Below, piece by piece: positions 43,101 to 54,269 of a DNA stretch of 64,000 nucleotides. Location: assembly GCA_003993805.1 (NCBI GenBank), contig RSEF01000003.1, positions 39,927,755-39,991,754 on the forward strand. Reading direction: 5' to 3'. Each line of letters opens with the position of its first letter. Position 1 is the stretch's first letter. Under the pieces are notes generated by a model, which saw only the letters and a list, made by a program, of their open reading frames with translations, was not told where the DNA came from and did not search any database. The translations under genes and the position numbers were made by a program. This stretch comes from Himantopus leucocephalus (taxonomy: Eukaryota > Chordata > Aves > Charadriiformes > Recurvirostridae).

Positions 43101-46100
43101 ACATTTGAAAATTAAAAATCATAGTTCTTTGTGTTCAGCCCGTGTGAGAAAAACACTAAAGCATACAAGTAACTTCAGAAAGAAGATAATATGTTAATTA
43201 GACTGCCTATTCAAATGCTTTTCTGGATTAGATTTACCTGCATCCAGGACAGCCATGCAAGGTATTTTTCTTACCAGCTCTTAAAAACTCTCTTCCCCTT
43301 TACTATCTACGCAGAAGTTATTCTCACTCTCTTAGCCTCTGTACTTCCTAATATTAGATTTTTTTTTTTTTACTTCATGCATTGGATAAGAAAAAAACCC
43401 TACCTTATTTTTTGTTTTGCACTATAGCAAATTTTTCTTCCATAACAGTGTTTTTAATATGTAAATGTCTGTATCCACATGTATGTAATTAAATGCAAAA
43501 CAGGAATCAAGTAAGATTCCCAGTCCCTGCCCCTCCTCCACATAGACAATAGTGTACTTATGCAAAAGTAACAGAGTTTAATTAGCAGTTCTAATAACTA
43601 AGCTGCAAAAACAGAAGAAAGAGCAGGTAATGCAAGGAAAAAAAAAATAATAAAAATGTGGAGACTTACAAAAAATTAAGTCTCTCCTCAAACAGAATAT
43701 GCCCTTGAAGGATTAGAACAATTGTTTATTTAAGTTTACGCTGGTGTATTTCATTAAATATATAACAACTTCAACACTTGAGTAAGTTTAGCTTAGCATC
43801 TGTGTAAAGCACAGGTAAAAAATAGTTCTCTTAACTTAAAATGGAGGAAGTCAAGAATGCTTCATGTATTTTCAATTCAGTGTTAATTTCATATATACAG
43901 ATATAGGCTGCCAAAAAGCCAACACACAAAGCGAAACCAAGTTTACCTTTACAATATCTGGATTGTTGGCTAATTTTAGTAACTTGCATGCTTTAGCTAA
44001 CCCAATTCCATGAATTGACGAGAGGTAGTCACAACCAGAAAGAATACACATGTAGCGGAATTTCTCTTCTGTAAATACATTTCCAAGCTGCTTGCAGTTT
44101 CCAAGTCGAGCTTGATCTATCTCTAGTCCATTTCCAAACTTGTCAATTTTCAGAAACACCTGGAAAAAAACAATAATTTTCACCCATATAAGCTAGTCTG
44201 CTGCACTTAGCAGAAACAACAGAGGACAAGTGCTAGTCTCATCTCTGTTTCCGCCGCTTACTGTATGAGAGTAAACACATACACCAAACACATTTGGCAA
44301 CTTCAAACTCTGTTTTTAAGATATCAGCAAGAGGTAAAGGCTATTAATGTTTTCTTCCATACCTTTTTACATCCAAAAGCTAGAAGATCAGAGTCTTCTG
44401 TAATTATAGCTTGAACCATGCCAGTCTTATTAAGATAAGCCAACTGAGCATCAGCTTCATAAGGAGCAACAATACAATCAACTCCTCGAGCTCGTGCAGC
44501 CTGTACATAAACAAGAATCACACAAGTTCTTTGCATCAATTTTCCGTAATTAAGACTACTGAAAGCATAAGAACTCAAAAAAGTGAAACCATGATCTTTT
44601 TTAATCACACTCACCCCACATTACAGCCTGACAATTCATATTCAAAACTTACGTTTCAAGCGGTTAGACCTATATAGTTCAGTTTACAAAAACAACCTTT
44701 GCTGTGTTGGCCTGTAACACTATGCTCACTGCATCTGACCACAGGTGCCAGCTTCAAACTCATGCAAGTTATATTCTGGACAAAAGAAAACAGGACTAGA
44801 ACAAATGTAATACTATTTTGACAAAGAGCCTATGACTGCAGTGGAAAGATAGCAAGAAGCTATCAGAAAGGTTTTTAAGCAGCCAAAATTTTTTCTGCAG
44901 TCTATTCTCAGAAACTAGCCAANCAAGGGAAAAAAAAAAAAAAAAACACACAACAAAAATTGTATTTAGTTTTTGTGCACCAAAAGTAAAACTGTTGGTG
45001 CTATCACAAAGTCACTTCATAGCAGTAAGAAGAGATGTATTTCAATCGACACATCATCATTGTTTATACAACTGGGCATAATAAATAATAATAAAGTTTG
45101 TTAACTGTGCCTAACAATCCAATGTATGCAGGACAGTTAGGATCACAAAAGGGGGGAATATTTTTCTTGCCTACATGGAAGAGGTAGTGATGTAGCCATA
45201 CAAAAGCAGAGAAAGACATGCTACCTACTGCGTAATTTCTTTAAAACTGTCGGTACCAACAGCATTGACAACTTACTTTAATAACTTCATGAGCCATAAC
45301 ATGGGTAACATTTACACTGCGCCCAAAACATTCCCTAGCTTCTGACAGTCTCCCTTCCTGCAACAATTGTTTCCCCTTCAGAAGATTGGCTTGACGCTTC
45401 CTGAAAGATAACAAAAATATCCACCAATCTCAGATTATTTTCCACTTAAAAGAACAAGTAGCAGAAAGGACTACGAGATACAAGTAGGAAAGAAGGAAAA
45501 AAAAATTGTTTTGCAGATGACCACTCCCCAGATCTGCTCTACTGTGTAATTTTTTAAAACATAAGAATAACTAAATAATTATATTGACAAGGATGATTAG
45601 ATTGGCATGTTGAAATTTGTTTTCTCAGAAAACAGTGACAACTAACTCAGGAACTGAAATCAGCAGTGTAAAAGAAGAGATCCACCCACTCTCAAGTTGC
45701 AGTGAAATAGATTTAATGGAATTTGACACTATCTGACATTAGATACTTATTGGTTTAGAGGACAGAAGGCATCATTTACTTCATTCCAAATATTGAAAAT
45801 TGTTCGCTCCGTGCTGAAGGAAGCATATGTCCCATGAGAATTTATACATTAGTGAAAAATTCTTACCACCTCAGTGAAAAGTCCCATTATATAGGGACCT
45901 GAATCCAAACCTGAAACAAGTTTATCTGATTATTTACAGAGAAAGATGAGGAAGGTGTGTTATTTTTAATTAAAATTATATTGGGAAGAAATACTTTTGT
46001 CCAGAGATCATGAGGGTGGATGAACTAAAAGCCTTTAATACATTACAGGAACTAATGTTCAGAGGTTTACTTCCTTCCTCTATAACAGCGCTTTCATTTA

Positions 46101-47507
46101 TGAAGTGCATTTCTATTTTTGGAATAAAACCTCTAAGAAGAGGCTTGTATGATTTTTGAATGTAAATTAAATGAAGTAACACTACATTGCAGGGAAGTTT
46201 ATCAGAGATTACTACCTAGCTGAAGTCTGAGGTTTTTCAACTTTGAAAATGAACTGTAGTGTTAAACATATTGCTTTGCTTGCAAATCAATACAGTTCAG
46301 TACTTACTCTCGTCGGGCCTTTTCCACTTCCTTCTTAGAAGGTAAGGTGCATCCATCAAATACCAAAATCGGTTTAATTCCAAACGAGAGGAGCATATCA
46401 ACAAGTTTCATACAGAAAACTACATAACTGCATCAACAATAACAAAAGCAAGAAAAGAACAATAAACTTTACTGTCAAGGACAAGTCTATTGCATATTTT
46501 CTGTTTGCAGGAAAGCAGAACTATAAGTTTAGGACTAACTATTGTTCAAGGATCTTAATGGGTCATGCATTTCCCCAAAAAGAGCAAGAATACTTGAATG
46601 CTGGTTTTCTTTTTTTCTGTTTTTTTTTTCCTTTAAACCTATATCCAATCTAAAATAAGAGTTCAACCCAGTTTTCCAGAGATGAGCAAGAACTTACACA
46701 AATCTGATCTAAGCTTCAAAGCTGAACTTGAAATACAACTGCAATTTTTGTTTGTTTCCTTCTTTAGAAATATAACTGTAAGTGAAAAACCCATGTTACT
46801 ATATTTTTAGTTAGAGTAGCTTTTCTAATGTATGTTAAGCAAAAAAACTTACACTTTATTCAGAGCACAATACATCTATCAGAATTCCTCAGTGTCGTGG
46901 TGCCTAAACCACAACACTTAGTATCATTACAACTTCTGTCACAGCAGTATTTACAAACTATCACTTTATACAAGTCAGGTTTCTGAAAACAATACTAGAT
47001 TTGAAACATATGAATGGCACCTACAAAACCTCATCAGAGATATTAGATTACAATTGAGAGCGAGACATGCTGGAAAAGACTAACTCACTGAACCGTTGGT
47101 GTTTTAATAAAAAATATTTAGAGTTTTTCCCCCTATATATACTTCCATATTGATTTTGCACAGTTGGAAAGCTATTTACTTATAGCAAACATTTCCATTT
47201 CCAAAAAAAGTACAACTAGGACTGAGAATTCAGAAGCAATGGTAAGAAGTGAAACTGCTTTAACTTAGTTTTTAGCTCAACAAACGTCAAGCTAACAAAA
47301 CTTTAACTTGCAAGAAGGCCGAGACAGAAACGTAACAAAGACTTACAGATCTGTTGGCTCTCCTCGGGCCAGCTTTTCAGCACAAGCATAAGCGCCTTTG
47401 TGCAGCCAACAGTAGGTGTCCACAGCTACCGTCTGCCCTTTGTATTTCTTCACGTGGGCAGGTTCAGCAGCCTCCTTGATAAACTGGAGCAGGCCCTGAA
47501 TCCCCAT
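39887..47507 (-). CDS. EXO1: Exonuclease 1, N-terminal 419 residues (3' end in gap)
   Basis: EXO1 is a 5'-3' exonuclease and flap endonuclease of the FEN1/XPG family. It acts in the nucleus in mismatch repair (with MutS/MutL complexes), double-strand-break end resection and meiosis. Eight coding exons on the - strand join in frame: 47507-47347, 46427-46308, 45400-45277, 44500-44363, 44159-43947, 41864-41677, 40838-40742 and 40103-39887, all with GT-AG introns. The N domain begins [13 protein letters not shown]. The metal-binding acidic residues D30, D78, E150, D152, D171, D173 and D225 are all present at human positions, with H36, K85 and R92. The helix-two-turn-helix region ([14 protein letters not shown]) follows, and an NLS-like KRPR sits at 415-418. 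The rest (human EXO1 is 846 residues), including the MLH1/MSH2-binding region, is not in the window. The protein is intact as far as it goes; the break is an assembly gap, not a pseudogene sign. Confidence 0.95.
40742..40838 (-). CDS. EXO1: EXO1 seventh coding exon
   Basis: 97 bp. Acceptor ggaacag restores the frame ([15 protein letters not shown]), followed by DNYNPDAAQ and donor CAG/GTAATA. Ends the conserved nuclease region at residue 347. Confidence 0.92.
41677..41864 (-). CDS. EXO1: EXO1 sixth coding exon
   Basis: 188 bp from acceptor ctgacag-type to donor ACG/GTATCC. Encodes the [13 protein letters not shown] to [12 protein letters not shown] segment of the nuclease C-lobe. Confidence 0.94.
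42771..43094 (+). repeat. CR1 3' end inside EXO1 intron 5
   Basis: A relatively well kept CR1 tail: 'aagttgcaccagggtaggtttagattggatattaggaagaatttcttc', 'gtcaagcattggaacaggctgcccagggaagtt', ending 'ggtcatttccaacctaaatgattccat'. It lies on the + strand, antisense to EXO1, in the 2.1-kb intron between coding exons 5 and 6. It contains a 71-codon chance frame from LINE sequence. Confidence 0.85.
43947..44159 (-). CDS. EXO1: EXO1 fifth coding exon
   Basis: 213 bp, phase 0 at both ends. Contains [14 protein letters not shown] (D225) and the DNA-binding GIGLAKACK helix-turn motif. Confidence 0.95.
44363..44500 (-). CDS. EXO1: EXO1 fourth coding exon
   Basis: 138 bp, phase 0 at both ends. Encodes the I-domain core [13 protein letters not shown] and [14 protein letters not shown], with active-site E150, D152, D171 and D173. 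Confidence 0.95.
44923..44946. repeat. Single N and A-run in EXO1 intron 3
   Basis: An N at 44923 is followed within 8 bases by a run of about 16 A. The undetermined base is probably linked to the homopolymer. No flanking duplication is seen, unlike at most other Ns here. Confidence 0.6.
45277..45400 (-). CDS. EXO1: EXO1 third coding exon
   Basis: 124 bp from acceptor tctttcag to donor AAA/GTAAGT. Encodes the [12 protein letters not shown] to [10 protein letters not shown] helical arch segment. Confidence 0.94.
46308..46427 (-). CDS. EXO1: EXO1 second coding exon
   Basis: 120 bp; the acceptor gatgcag gives the family sequence [19 protein letters not shown]. Contains D78 (VFDG) and the KKEVEKARR helix with K85 and R92. 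Donor GA/GTAAGT. Confidence 0.94.
47347..47507 (-). CDS. EXO1: EXO1 first coding exon
   Basis: Starts at ATG 47507-47505 ([13 protein letters not shown], the invariant family N-terminus) and ends GATCT/GTAAGT. It contains D30 and H36. The exon continues 13 bases upstream as 5' UTR to an acceptor (ctgcag) whose exon edge is 47520, so a non-coding first exon exists. Confidence 0.95.
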
Positions 47508-47559
47508 GATGTTGCTTAAACTGCAGCCGGGAAAATGAAAAGCGTGAGCACAAGTTTGA

Positions 47560-48490
47560 GTCTCGATCTTTGCACAGCGAACGTCAGCTCAGGTCGCAGG
47601 CAGGGTGCTGGGCTGAACCAGAGGCACGAGGAGCCCCTGCGAGTGCCACCACGCACCCCGCGCAGCCGGAGCTCCTTCCCGCCTTCCAAAGAGATGCAAA
47701 ACCTTTAAGCCAGCGCAGCCTTCAGCCCGCGGGGACGGGGTTCCCTGCCGCCGGCAGGCCCGCAGGCAGGCGGGGGGCAGCAGGCCCCGCGCACTCTACC
47801 CCGCGGACATCGGGGCCGGGAGGGGGCACAAGCGGCGCCGGGCACGGTCCCCTCCCCCCGCTTCGGTCAAGGGCTGAGAGGGGCCGGCGGGGCCTCGGCG
47901 GGTCCCCCCGCGCCGCCCCTCACCGCCTCCCCCCGAGCGGCACGTCCGTACCGGCACCGGGAACTGTACCTGTCCGGGGACGGGAGGGCCTGAGGCAGCT
48001 CCCCCGGCTCGGGGCCGCCTTCCCCATGGCGCCGCCGGCGCCTCTACCTCGGCGCGGGCCGCCGCCACCCGTTGTGGGGTGGCGGTGAGAGAGGGGCTGG
48101 GGAAAACGGCCAAACGGCCGCCAACCGCCGCGGGGCGCCGCGCGCCAGTACCTCGCTGCAGGGGGGGAAGGGGAGGCCCGCGCGCCGCGCCGCGCCGCGC
48201 TCTGCTCCGCTCCGCTCGGCCGTAGCGCGCGGCAGCCGCCCGGGGCTTTCAAGCAGCGCGCGCTGAGGGAGCTGGCCCCGCCCCGGCGGGGGGACTACAA
48301 GTCCCAGCATGCCCCGCGCGGGCGGGCTGGCCAGTAGGGCGCGAGCTCCACCCAGCCCTGTGAGGCGGCCCGGCCCGGGCCGGCCTTTGGGGTGCGTGTG
48401 GTGGGGGTGCGGGGGCGTTTGGCTGCCCACCCGTCCGGACCGACGCAGAGATCCTGGTCATTTCGGAATCGCTCGCGTGCTGGGCACTGG
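47560..48490 (-). promoter_or_regulatory. CpG-island promoter of EXO1
   Basis: About 900 bp of very high G+C with dense CpG, upstream of and including the EXO1 5' UTR. Two plausible donors for the non-coding first exon are seen on the - strand: CAG/GTACAG with exon edge 47970, and GAG/GTACTG with exon edge 48152. A GC box (ccccgcccc) lies at about 48276-48285. Long overlapping open frames here in all directions reflect base composition, not genes. Confidence 0.8.
48294..48312 (+). promoter_or_regulatory. ZNF143/THAP11 (SBS-type) element
   Basis: The sequence ACTACAAGTCCCAGCATGC is a full match to the known ACTACAnnTCCCAGnATGC element bound by ZNF143 and THAP11 complexes in housekeeping and bidirectional promoters. 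It sits upstream of both candidate EXO1 first-exon donors, next to a GC box, which fits a core-promoter role. Confidence 0.85.
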
Positions 48491-49184
48491 GAGTTCTCCG
48501 GAACCTTCTTTTTGATTTGCAGCCGAGCCTGGAAGATGAGGATTTAAGGGCAGAGTGTTGGTAGTCCAGCCACAGAGGCTGGCGAAGGGGGCCTGAGGGG
48601 GCCGGGAAATTTGCCGCGAGCAGAGGAAGTGCTGCTAGTTCAAGCGTCTGCAACAACGTTAAAATACACGGAATACACTGAAATAGACTCAGTGCTGTAG
48701 CATGGAGTCAGCACGTCCCGTGCCAAATTCAGTTCTGCTGTGTCTCAGTAAAATGGAGAAAAATGGGCAAACGTTGCTTCCTTATGTTGGGACTAACACG
48801 TGTGTGTTTGAAAGCTTAGTGTTTGCGGTACTTCCTAATGCAAATTTTCTATAACCACTAAGTCGCTAGTGGAGAGAATTATGGTCAGCATCCCGGAAAG
48901 ACTGTGTCATCACAGTGTTCAGCATTTATTTTCAGTTCTTTCTTTTTATCTTTGCTGTCCGGTCTCCCCTGTACCCTGCTACATAAAAAAGTTTTTCTGG
49001 TAGTTATCTAAAAAAAAACCCAACAAAAGCAGCAGAGAAGCCACCATAGGAGTAAGAATGTATTAGTGTCTGTTGCTTTCTTACAATATTTATATGTAAA
49101 GGAGCTAAACACCAGTGAGTAAAAGGTAATGGTCTAAGTAGAGGTATGAATAAGGAACTTAAATACAGTAACCATCAGTTTGTA
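48491..49184. other. Intergenic upstream of EXO1
   Basis: Falls back to AT-rich sequence after the CpG island. No divergent gene was recognised on the + strand. Confidence 0.5.
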
Positions 49185-49367
49185 CTATTGCTGTAACCTG
49201 TATTCCGAATGAGTCATTTTGAGATGGCAGTCATATGGAACCATCCATTTCTGACAATATTCGTCACAGTGATTGGTCCACATTGGTTCAATTGCAGCGA
49301 AGGATCCATGACATGCAGTTGAAGACAGCACATGGCTAACAGCAATCAACATGAAAATTATAAACAT
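49185..49367 (-). other. Small ORF with signal-peptide-like start (doubtful)
   Basis: From ATG at 49367 a 60-residue frame runs to TAG at 49185. It starts with a hydrophobic stretch (MFIIFMLIAVSHVLSS) that could be a signal peptide, followed by a short part with four cysteines (CHGSF..., HCDEYC, YDCH). No family is recognised. AT-rich DNA often yields hydrophobic chance frames, and its N-terminal part recurs in the adjoining contig-join duplicate, so coding status is unproven. Confidence 0.2.
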
Positions 49368-49682
49368 TAAGTATACTGGAATCAAAAGGCGTCACAGAGT
49401 TTTGGCAGGACACAGTACTGAGCCCTGTAGCTAACCCCGTGAGAGGGGAGGGAGAGANATACGGAACCATCCATTTCTGACAATATTCTTCACAGTGATT
49501 GGTCCACATTGGTTCAATTGCAGCGAAGGATCCATGACATGCAGTTGAAGACAGCACATGGATAACAGCAATCAACATGAAAATTATAAACATTAAGTAT
49601 ACTGGAATCAAAAGGCGTCACAGAATTTTGGCAGGACACAGTACTGAGCCCTGTAGCTAACCCCATGAGAGGGGAGGGAGAG
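49233..49682. repeat. 224-bp direct duplication around a single N
   Basis: 49233-49456 and 49459-49682 are nearly identical (differences such as atatgg/atacgg, attcgt/attctt, ggctaac/ggataac, cccgtg/cccatg). The N lies between them at 49458. Read as two haplotype versions of one locus left side by side at a contig join. Confidence 0.85.
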
Positions 49683-49694
49683 CGTGGAAGCAGG

Positions 49695-49925
49695 TCACTG
49701 ACAGCAAAGAAAGGGGTGAGGGACAGGTGTTACAGCAGGGAAGCCCTGGAGTTAATCTAAGAATTGATGGACAAAGTTAGAACTTTAAACCTGTATTTAC
49801 ATACTACTANTCACTGACAGCAAAGAAAGGGGTGAGGGACAGGTGTTACAGCAGAGAAGCCCTGGAGTTAAACTAAGAATTGATGGTCAAAGTTAGAACT
49901 TTAAACCTGTATTTACATACTACTA
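49695..49925. repeat. 115-bp direct duplication around a single N
   Basis: 49695-49809 and 49811-49925 match except at about three positions (cagggaag/cagagaag, taatct/taaact, gatgga/gatggt), with the N at 49810. This is the second contig join within 360 bp. Confidence 0.85.
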
Positions 49926-52900
49926 TAACTGCTTTCATTTAAAAAAGCCCTGAACATCCATATCACATAGTGAAATTTGAAGTGGTACACAAGGGAGTTT
50001 TAGAAGAACAGTCCAACTACACACAAAAAGGCATCCAAATACCATTTTTGTTTCACAGATCTAGTTACTGTTTTGAGATATCTCATGCATGGGATTGAGT
50101 TCCTATTTAACCATCTGTTGCACTATCTCATTCTACTTACTTGACACATTAAACATAGTTTGATAGCCAACATGTGGTCTGCACATACCACATGCTAGGA
50201 CGACAAGGGACGCTACAGTGCCAACCTTAATTTCTTCCTACTGGCAACACACATGCTGGAACCTAGAACAGTCTCAGACTGATCTTACTCCTGATGTTTC
50301 TTATCTTCAGGAAATATGTCTTCATATATTGCTAAAGAGAACAAATGCAGTCTAGAAACTCAGTAAAGAATGGGGAGAGAATTAGAACAAAAGAGAGACT
50401 ATGCATGCAATATGAATTATGCAGATTTTCTCTGTGCTCATAAAAACCTGCACGTCTGCTTCATTTGTTGAGCTAGTACTCAGATTAAGAGTGGAACAAA
50501 TACAAGGGTGTGTGCATGTTTCCAGCTGAAAGTAATGAGATCACTGGACCAGAAGTCTTGCCAACACTCTAGAATAAAAATTACCACTGCACTGGAGGAG
50601 GTGTTTTTATTTACAGATTTTCTGAAATTAAAAAAGGAATCGTGATGTTTAACTGCTTTGTGAAGCTGCTCTTAGCGGACATCTGTGAAGCTGGCGACTG
50701 AATCCTGATTAGGGGACATGTCTGTCTCTATGAAGAGAGTTTGAGAAATCACGATACTGTTTTGGAACAGATGAAAAGTGATAGAGACGAAGAAGAATCC
50801 AATGTAATACTTTGCTTGAAATTTCACAGAGATTGAATATCTGGTATGTTTGTAATTATGAGCAGGAAATGACTTATATCTATGTATAAAGTTTTCCATT
50901 CCTGAGCAACATGATTGTACATGTCACGCCAGGCCTCATGGAACAGCATAAATGCCGTAAATAGCGTAAATAAATAAATATTGCATAAATGCAATAACTA
51001 GTATAAATACAATAGCATAAATTCACTTTAGAGTACCTTGAAGAGCTTTCTTTTTCATTTTCCACTGTTTCCTACACAGGTAGGAACTATCAGATGGGCT
51101 TATCCTTGTGTGACGTGTCTGATGTGTCCTGATGAGATCCTGCTGTCACTCCAGAAGGCCCAGCCAGACATGGAATTGAAGTAAACAGCCCTCCAGCAAG
51201 CACACAGTCACACATCCCACGTCAGGGCCCGCGCCAGTCAGGCTAGCCACAACACAAGCCATCTGAGATGTTAGTACTGCAGTTCCACTGCAAAGATTCC
51301 AAGTTTGAAGTGAAAAAGAGATTGTCTGGAGTAAAATGATCAACAGTTGTTGAGTTTTGAGTTTGAAATACGTAATAAAGCTTCTTTTTGTTGTTAGTTA
51401 AAATAAAGGTATGCTTGCTTAAAACAAAATTTTTAGTGAGAAATATATCTAGGCTGCTAACTACCAGGTAACAGTTTATTTTTCTGCTTGCCATTTTGAA
51501 GTCTATATAGTTCTTTCGACATTTTGACTCCGTTACATGGATGACTCAGTCAGCAGGGCAGAAAAGCAATGTTTCCAGGCAGTGGACAGCAAGGCTTAAA
51601 TTCAATGCATTTTGAAAAGAGCATATCTGAATTATAACTTCTTAAGAATATTGTGTGTGCATTGAGAAATGCATAGAAATGATTTGGCCACGGTGACAGC
51701 ATAAGATGTTTTAAAGCTGAAAATATTGATTAAATCCCTCTTTACTGATTCTTTTTTCACTCCATGATTCTGTCTATATTTGACATGCTCCAGAAGTTTT
51801 AAATTCAATTGCAATTAGAATTCTGTTTGGATTAGGATAGCTTCTCTTAAGAATATGTCTTTATATGAATTCTGACATTTCTTTTTCCCTCAAACTGCTG
51901 TGTTCATGGGAAGAACAATAATCAGGGTAGACAATATAATATATCCGTATCATTCAGAATGTCATGTGCAATTCAATTAAATCTACTTTTGACTATTTTC
52001 TGTAGATTACATTAAAAATAGTCATAAGGTGAACCTCAGAGTCAGAAGCACTGGAGCCAAGGAACTTGCATTGAAGGAAGCCAGAGCTACAGAATTCTTG
52101 CCCAGCTCGGGTTTTCCTCTTCAATTCCTTAATCTGAAAGGGATCTTGGAGCTGAAGAGTTAGCATGATATGCATTAACATTCAGTTTGTTAAAAATGTC
52201 TTCAGCCTGATAATCTATGACTCACCTTCATTACATCTTATGACTTCTATAAAATAATACAAATTGTATACAATGAGTTGAAGGCTTTGTTGGTTTCAGT
52301 AGAGCTATCTTGACTTAAACTGGCTAAAGATACTGGTCTTTAAGCTCAACAGTGTCTCTTGCAAGGAAGTAGTTAGATGATAATACTTTGGTGAGTTATT
52401 CCTTTAAAGAATACTTTAGTATTGCAGTTTTATTTCCCACAGATACCAGATGAAACTGAGAAGTAGCACCACACTGTCGTTAGTTGCAAGACTTATAGTA
52501 ATGTATGCAATCCTTTCCTTTCACAAGTAGCTCTTCTATCTGGAGAATTTCCTAAGACTAGAAATTGCTATGCCAAATCCCTGCTGTATGTTTTTAATTT
52601 CCTTGGGGAGTTTTGTAATAGTGACTGGCAGAATACATTACAAACAAACCTCAAAATAGAAAGAGTAGCAGAAACATTTTGTTTCCTTTACAATTGTTTT
52701 GTATCATGTAATAAAAAAGAAGAGCTATACAGAGTATAGCTCTGTTGACCCCTAATGGAAATCTAAGATAGGTGCCCAAGATAAGTGCACTGAAGTACCT
52801 CTAGAACTGCTTATTTCTCAACACTGACTACAGAGAGGAAATGGGATCACGAGGCCTGATGTAGACAACTAACCTTTACACCGCCAAGGTAAAGCAAAAT

Positions 52901-53650
52901 TAATTTTGTCCTCACTATGCACTACAATGGACAAGGACATCCTACAGAGTTTTAGTAAACTTCCTTCCCTACTTTGTCGGGCACTGCTGGAATTGTCTTC
53001 ATGGGGTAGATTAAAATACTCAGAATGAAAATTGGCACTTTGCTGAAACTCAAAATCAGAGCATCAGCTATGGTGACATTAGTAGTTCAGGTGTCTGGTT
53101 TATACTAGTTTTTTCCAAAATTTCTGTGAATTTCTTATTATTGCTACTATATTGTCTTCACTGCTTAAGAGTATGATCACTTTTATTTCAGAAGGTCTAG
53201 CTGGCAGTTAGTTGGACCATTAAATCAATTTGTTAGAAAAGAAATGTTTTCTCTCTGATAGATAGCAGTATTACATTTACTGCACCCTTTATCTGCCTTT
53301 ATTGACATTTCCATTTATGGACAGCATATTTTCACTTTTTTTTAGCTTAGCAGAGAACCCAGGCCTTAAAAGCACAAGCAAACTCACGTACACACAGGTA
53401 CATGCTTAAGAAAAGTCTAGAGGAAGACATCCTTAAAACTATATTTAGTAGCAGAGGAAGTGTTTTTAAAAGCTCCTCATCAGGAAAATATTGTATCAAT
53501 AATGTTAGTAAAGTCATTAAAAATCTGGATTATCTAGTTAATATTGCAACTGCCATCTGCTTCAGTCAGGCCAGGCCAGGAGCATGATTTATGTGACCAG
53601 TATCTCACTTATCAAATAATTCTGTTACACTGTTAATGCCGTTTGCAGGC
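49926..53650. other. Intergenic, no gene seen
   Basis: AT-rich. About 50947-51025 is a degenerate simple repeat of a 'cataaatgc / gtaaata' type unit. The perfect hairpin at 52721-52743 is listed separately. No coding exon recognised. Confidence 0.5.
52721..52743. repeat. Perfect 10-bp inverted repeat, 3-nt loop
   Basis: AGAGCTATAC, loop AGA, GTATAGCTCT. All ten pairs match. It is not followed by a T-run and is not near any gene recognised here. A short perfect palindrome like this can arise by replication slippage. Confidence 0.7.
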
Positions 53651-54051
53651 TTCAGCCGCTGACAGGTACAGAAGAGAACAGAAGAAAAGCCATATTAATT
53701 TCCTGCATCAGAATCCCAGGTGACCTCATTAGGCTGGTCAAAGTTCCTATCTGCTCACTGCTGGGCGAACCCAGCTCTTTTGGATTCATTTTCCAGGGAC
53801 GAGATCTGTGAGGGTGATTCCGGCATTCCTTTCCTGCACAAACCTTACTGCTTCGATAAGGTCTATGCCCATCAGCTTCTTCATGAGAATGTGGTAGTGA
53901 AGGAAACGGAGCTCTGCCAAATAATACCCTGTGAAGCTCATTGAGCTCAACCCCAGCTAAGTAATATTTGAAATGGATGTCTGTCAACAGCGCGCTTGGC
54001 TGGAGGTGCCAAGATCATCTGACCTTCTCTTTGTGTCCTGTTTTTTTCCAG

Positions 54052-54241
54052 TGAAGGCAAAGGACCACTAATCCACGTGTTGCCAGTGAATAGCAAAAAC
54101 AAGCTGATCATAAGTAATCCCGTGGAAATGGGTGGAGGCGTAATTTGTGTGATCCCCTCCCATCCTACTGCCAGTGGAAACTTGCTCTCTGCCACCTCGA
54201 TGTGTTGCCAACATTTTGATTTGGCCATCGGCTCTTTTGCT
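54052..54241 (+). other. Exon-like open segment, unidentified
   Basis: A 190-bp stretch, open for 63 codons, lies between a strong acceptor (tttttttccag) and a strong donor (GCT/GTGAGT), ending in phase 0. The translation includes GPLIHVLPVNSKNK and VICVIPSHPTASGN and matches no family I recognise. The G+C content is higher than its surroundings. A second open segment upstream (53720-53944) has an acceptor-like ttttccag but no clear donor in the right phase. The - strand is also open here, which weakens the case. Confidence 0.2.
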
Positions 54242-54269
54242 GTGAGTTCTCCAAGTTTGCTTTGAGTGC

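Noticed and set aside
46308..46427. Alternative EXO1 exon 2 acceptor at the next AG (ttatgtag)
   Set aside because: It would drop the conserved YVV residues before FCMK. The upstream AG keeps the family length and active-site numbering exactly.
39887..47507. EXO1 as a truncated pseudogene
   Set aside because: All eight visible exons are in frame with good splice sites and intact catalytic residues; the missing end coincides with a placeholder gap.
47570..48656. Long frames (up to 172 codons) on both strands upstream of EXO1
   Set aside because: GC-driven open frames in the EXO1 CpG island; the translations are low complexity and mutually overlapping.
53777..53890. ICEGDSGIPF as a trypsin-type serine protease active site
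   Set aside because: It resembles the CxGDSGGP motif by chance: the second Gly is replaced, no His or Asp catalytic exons are seen, and the flanking sequence is unlike a protease.
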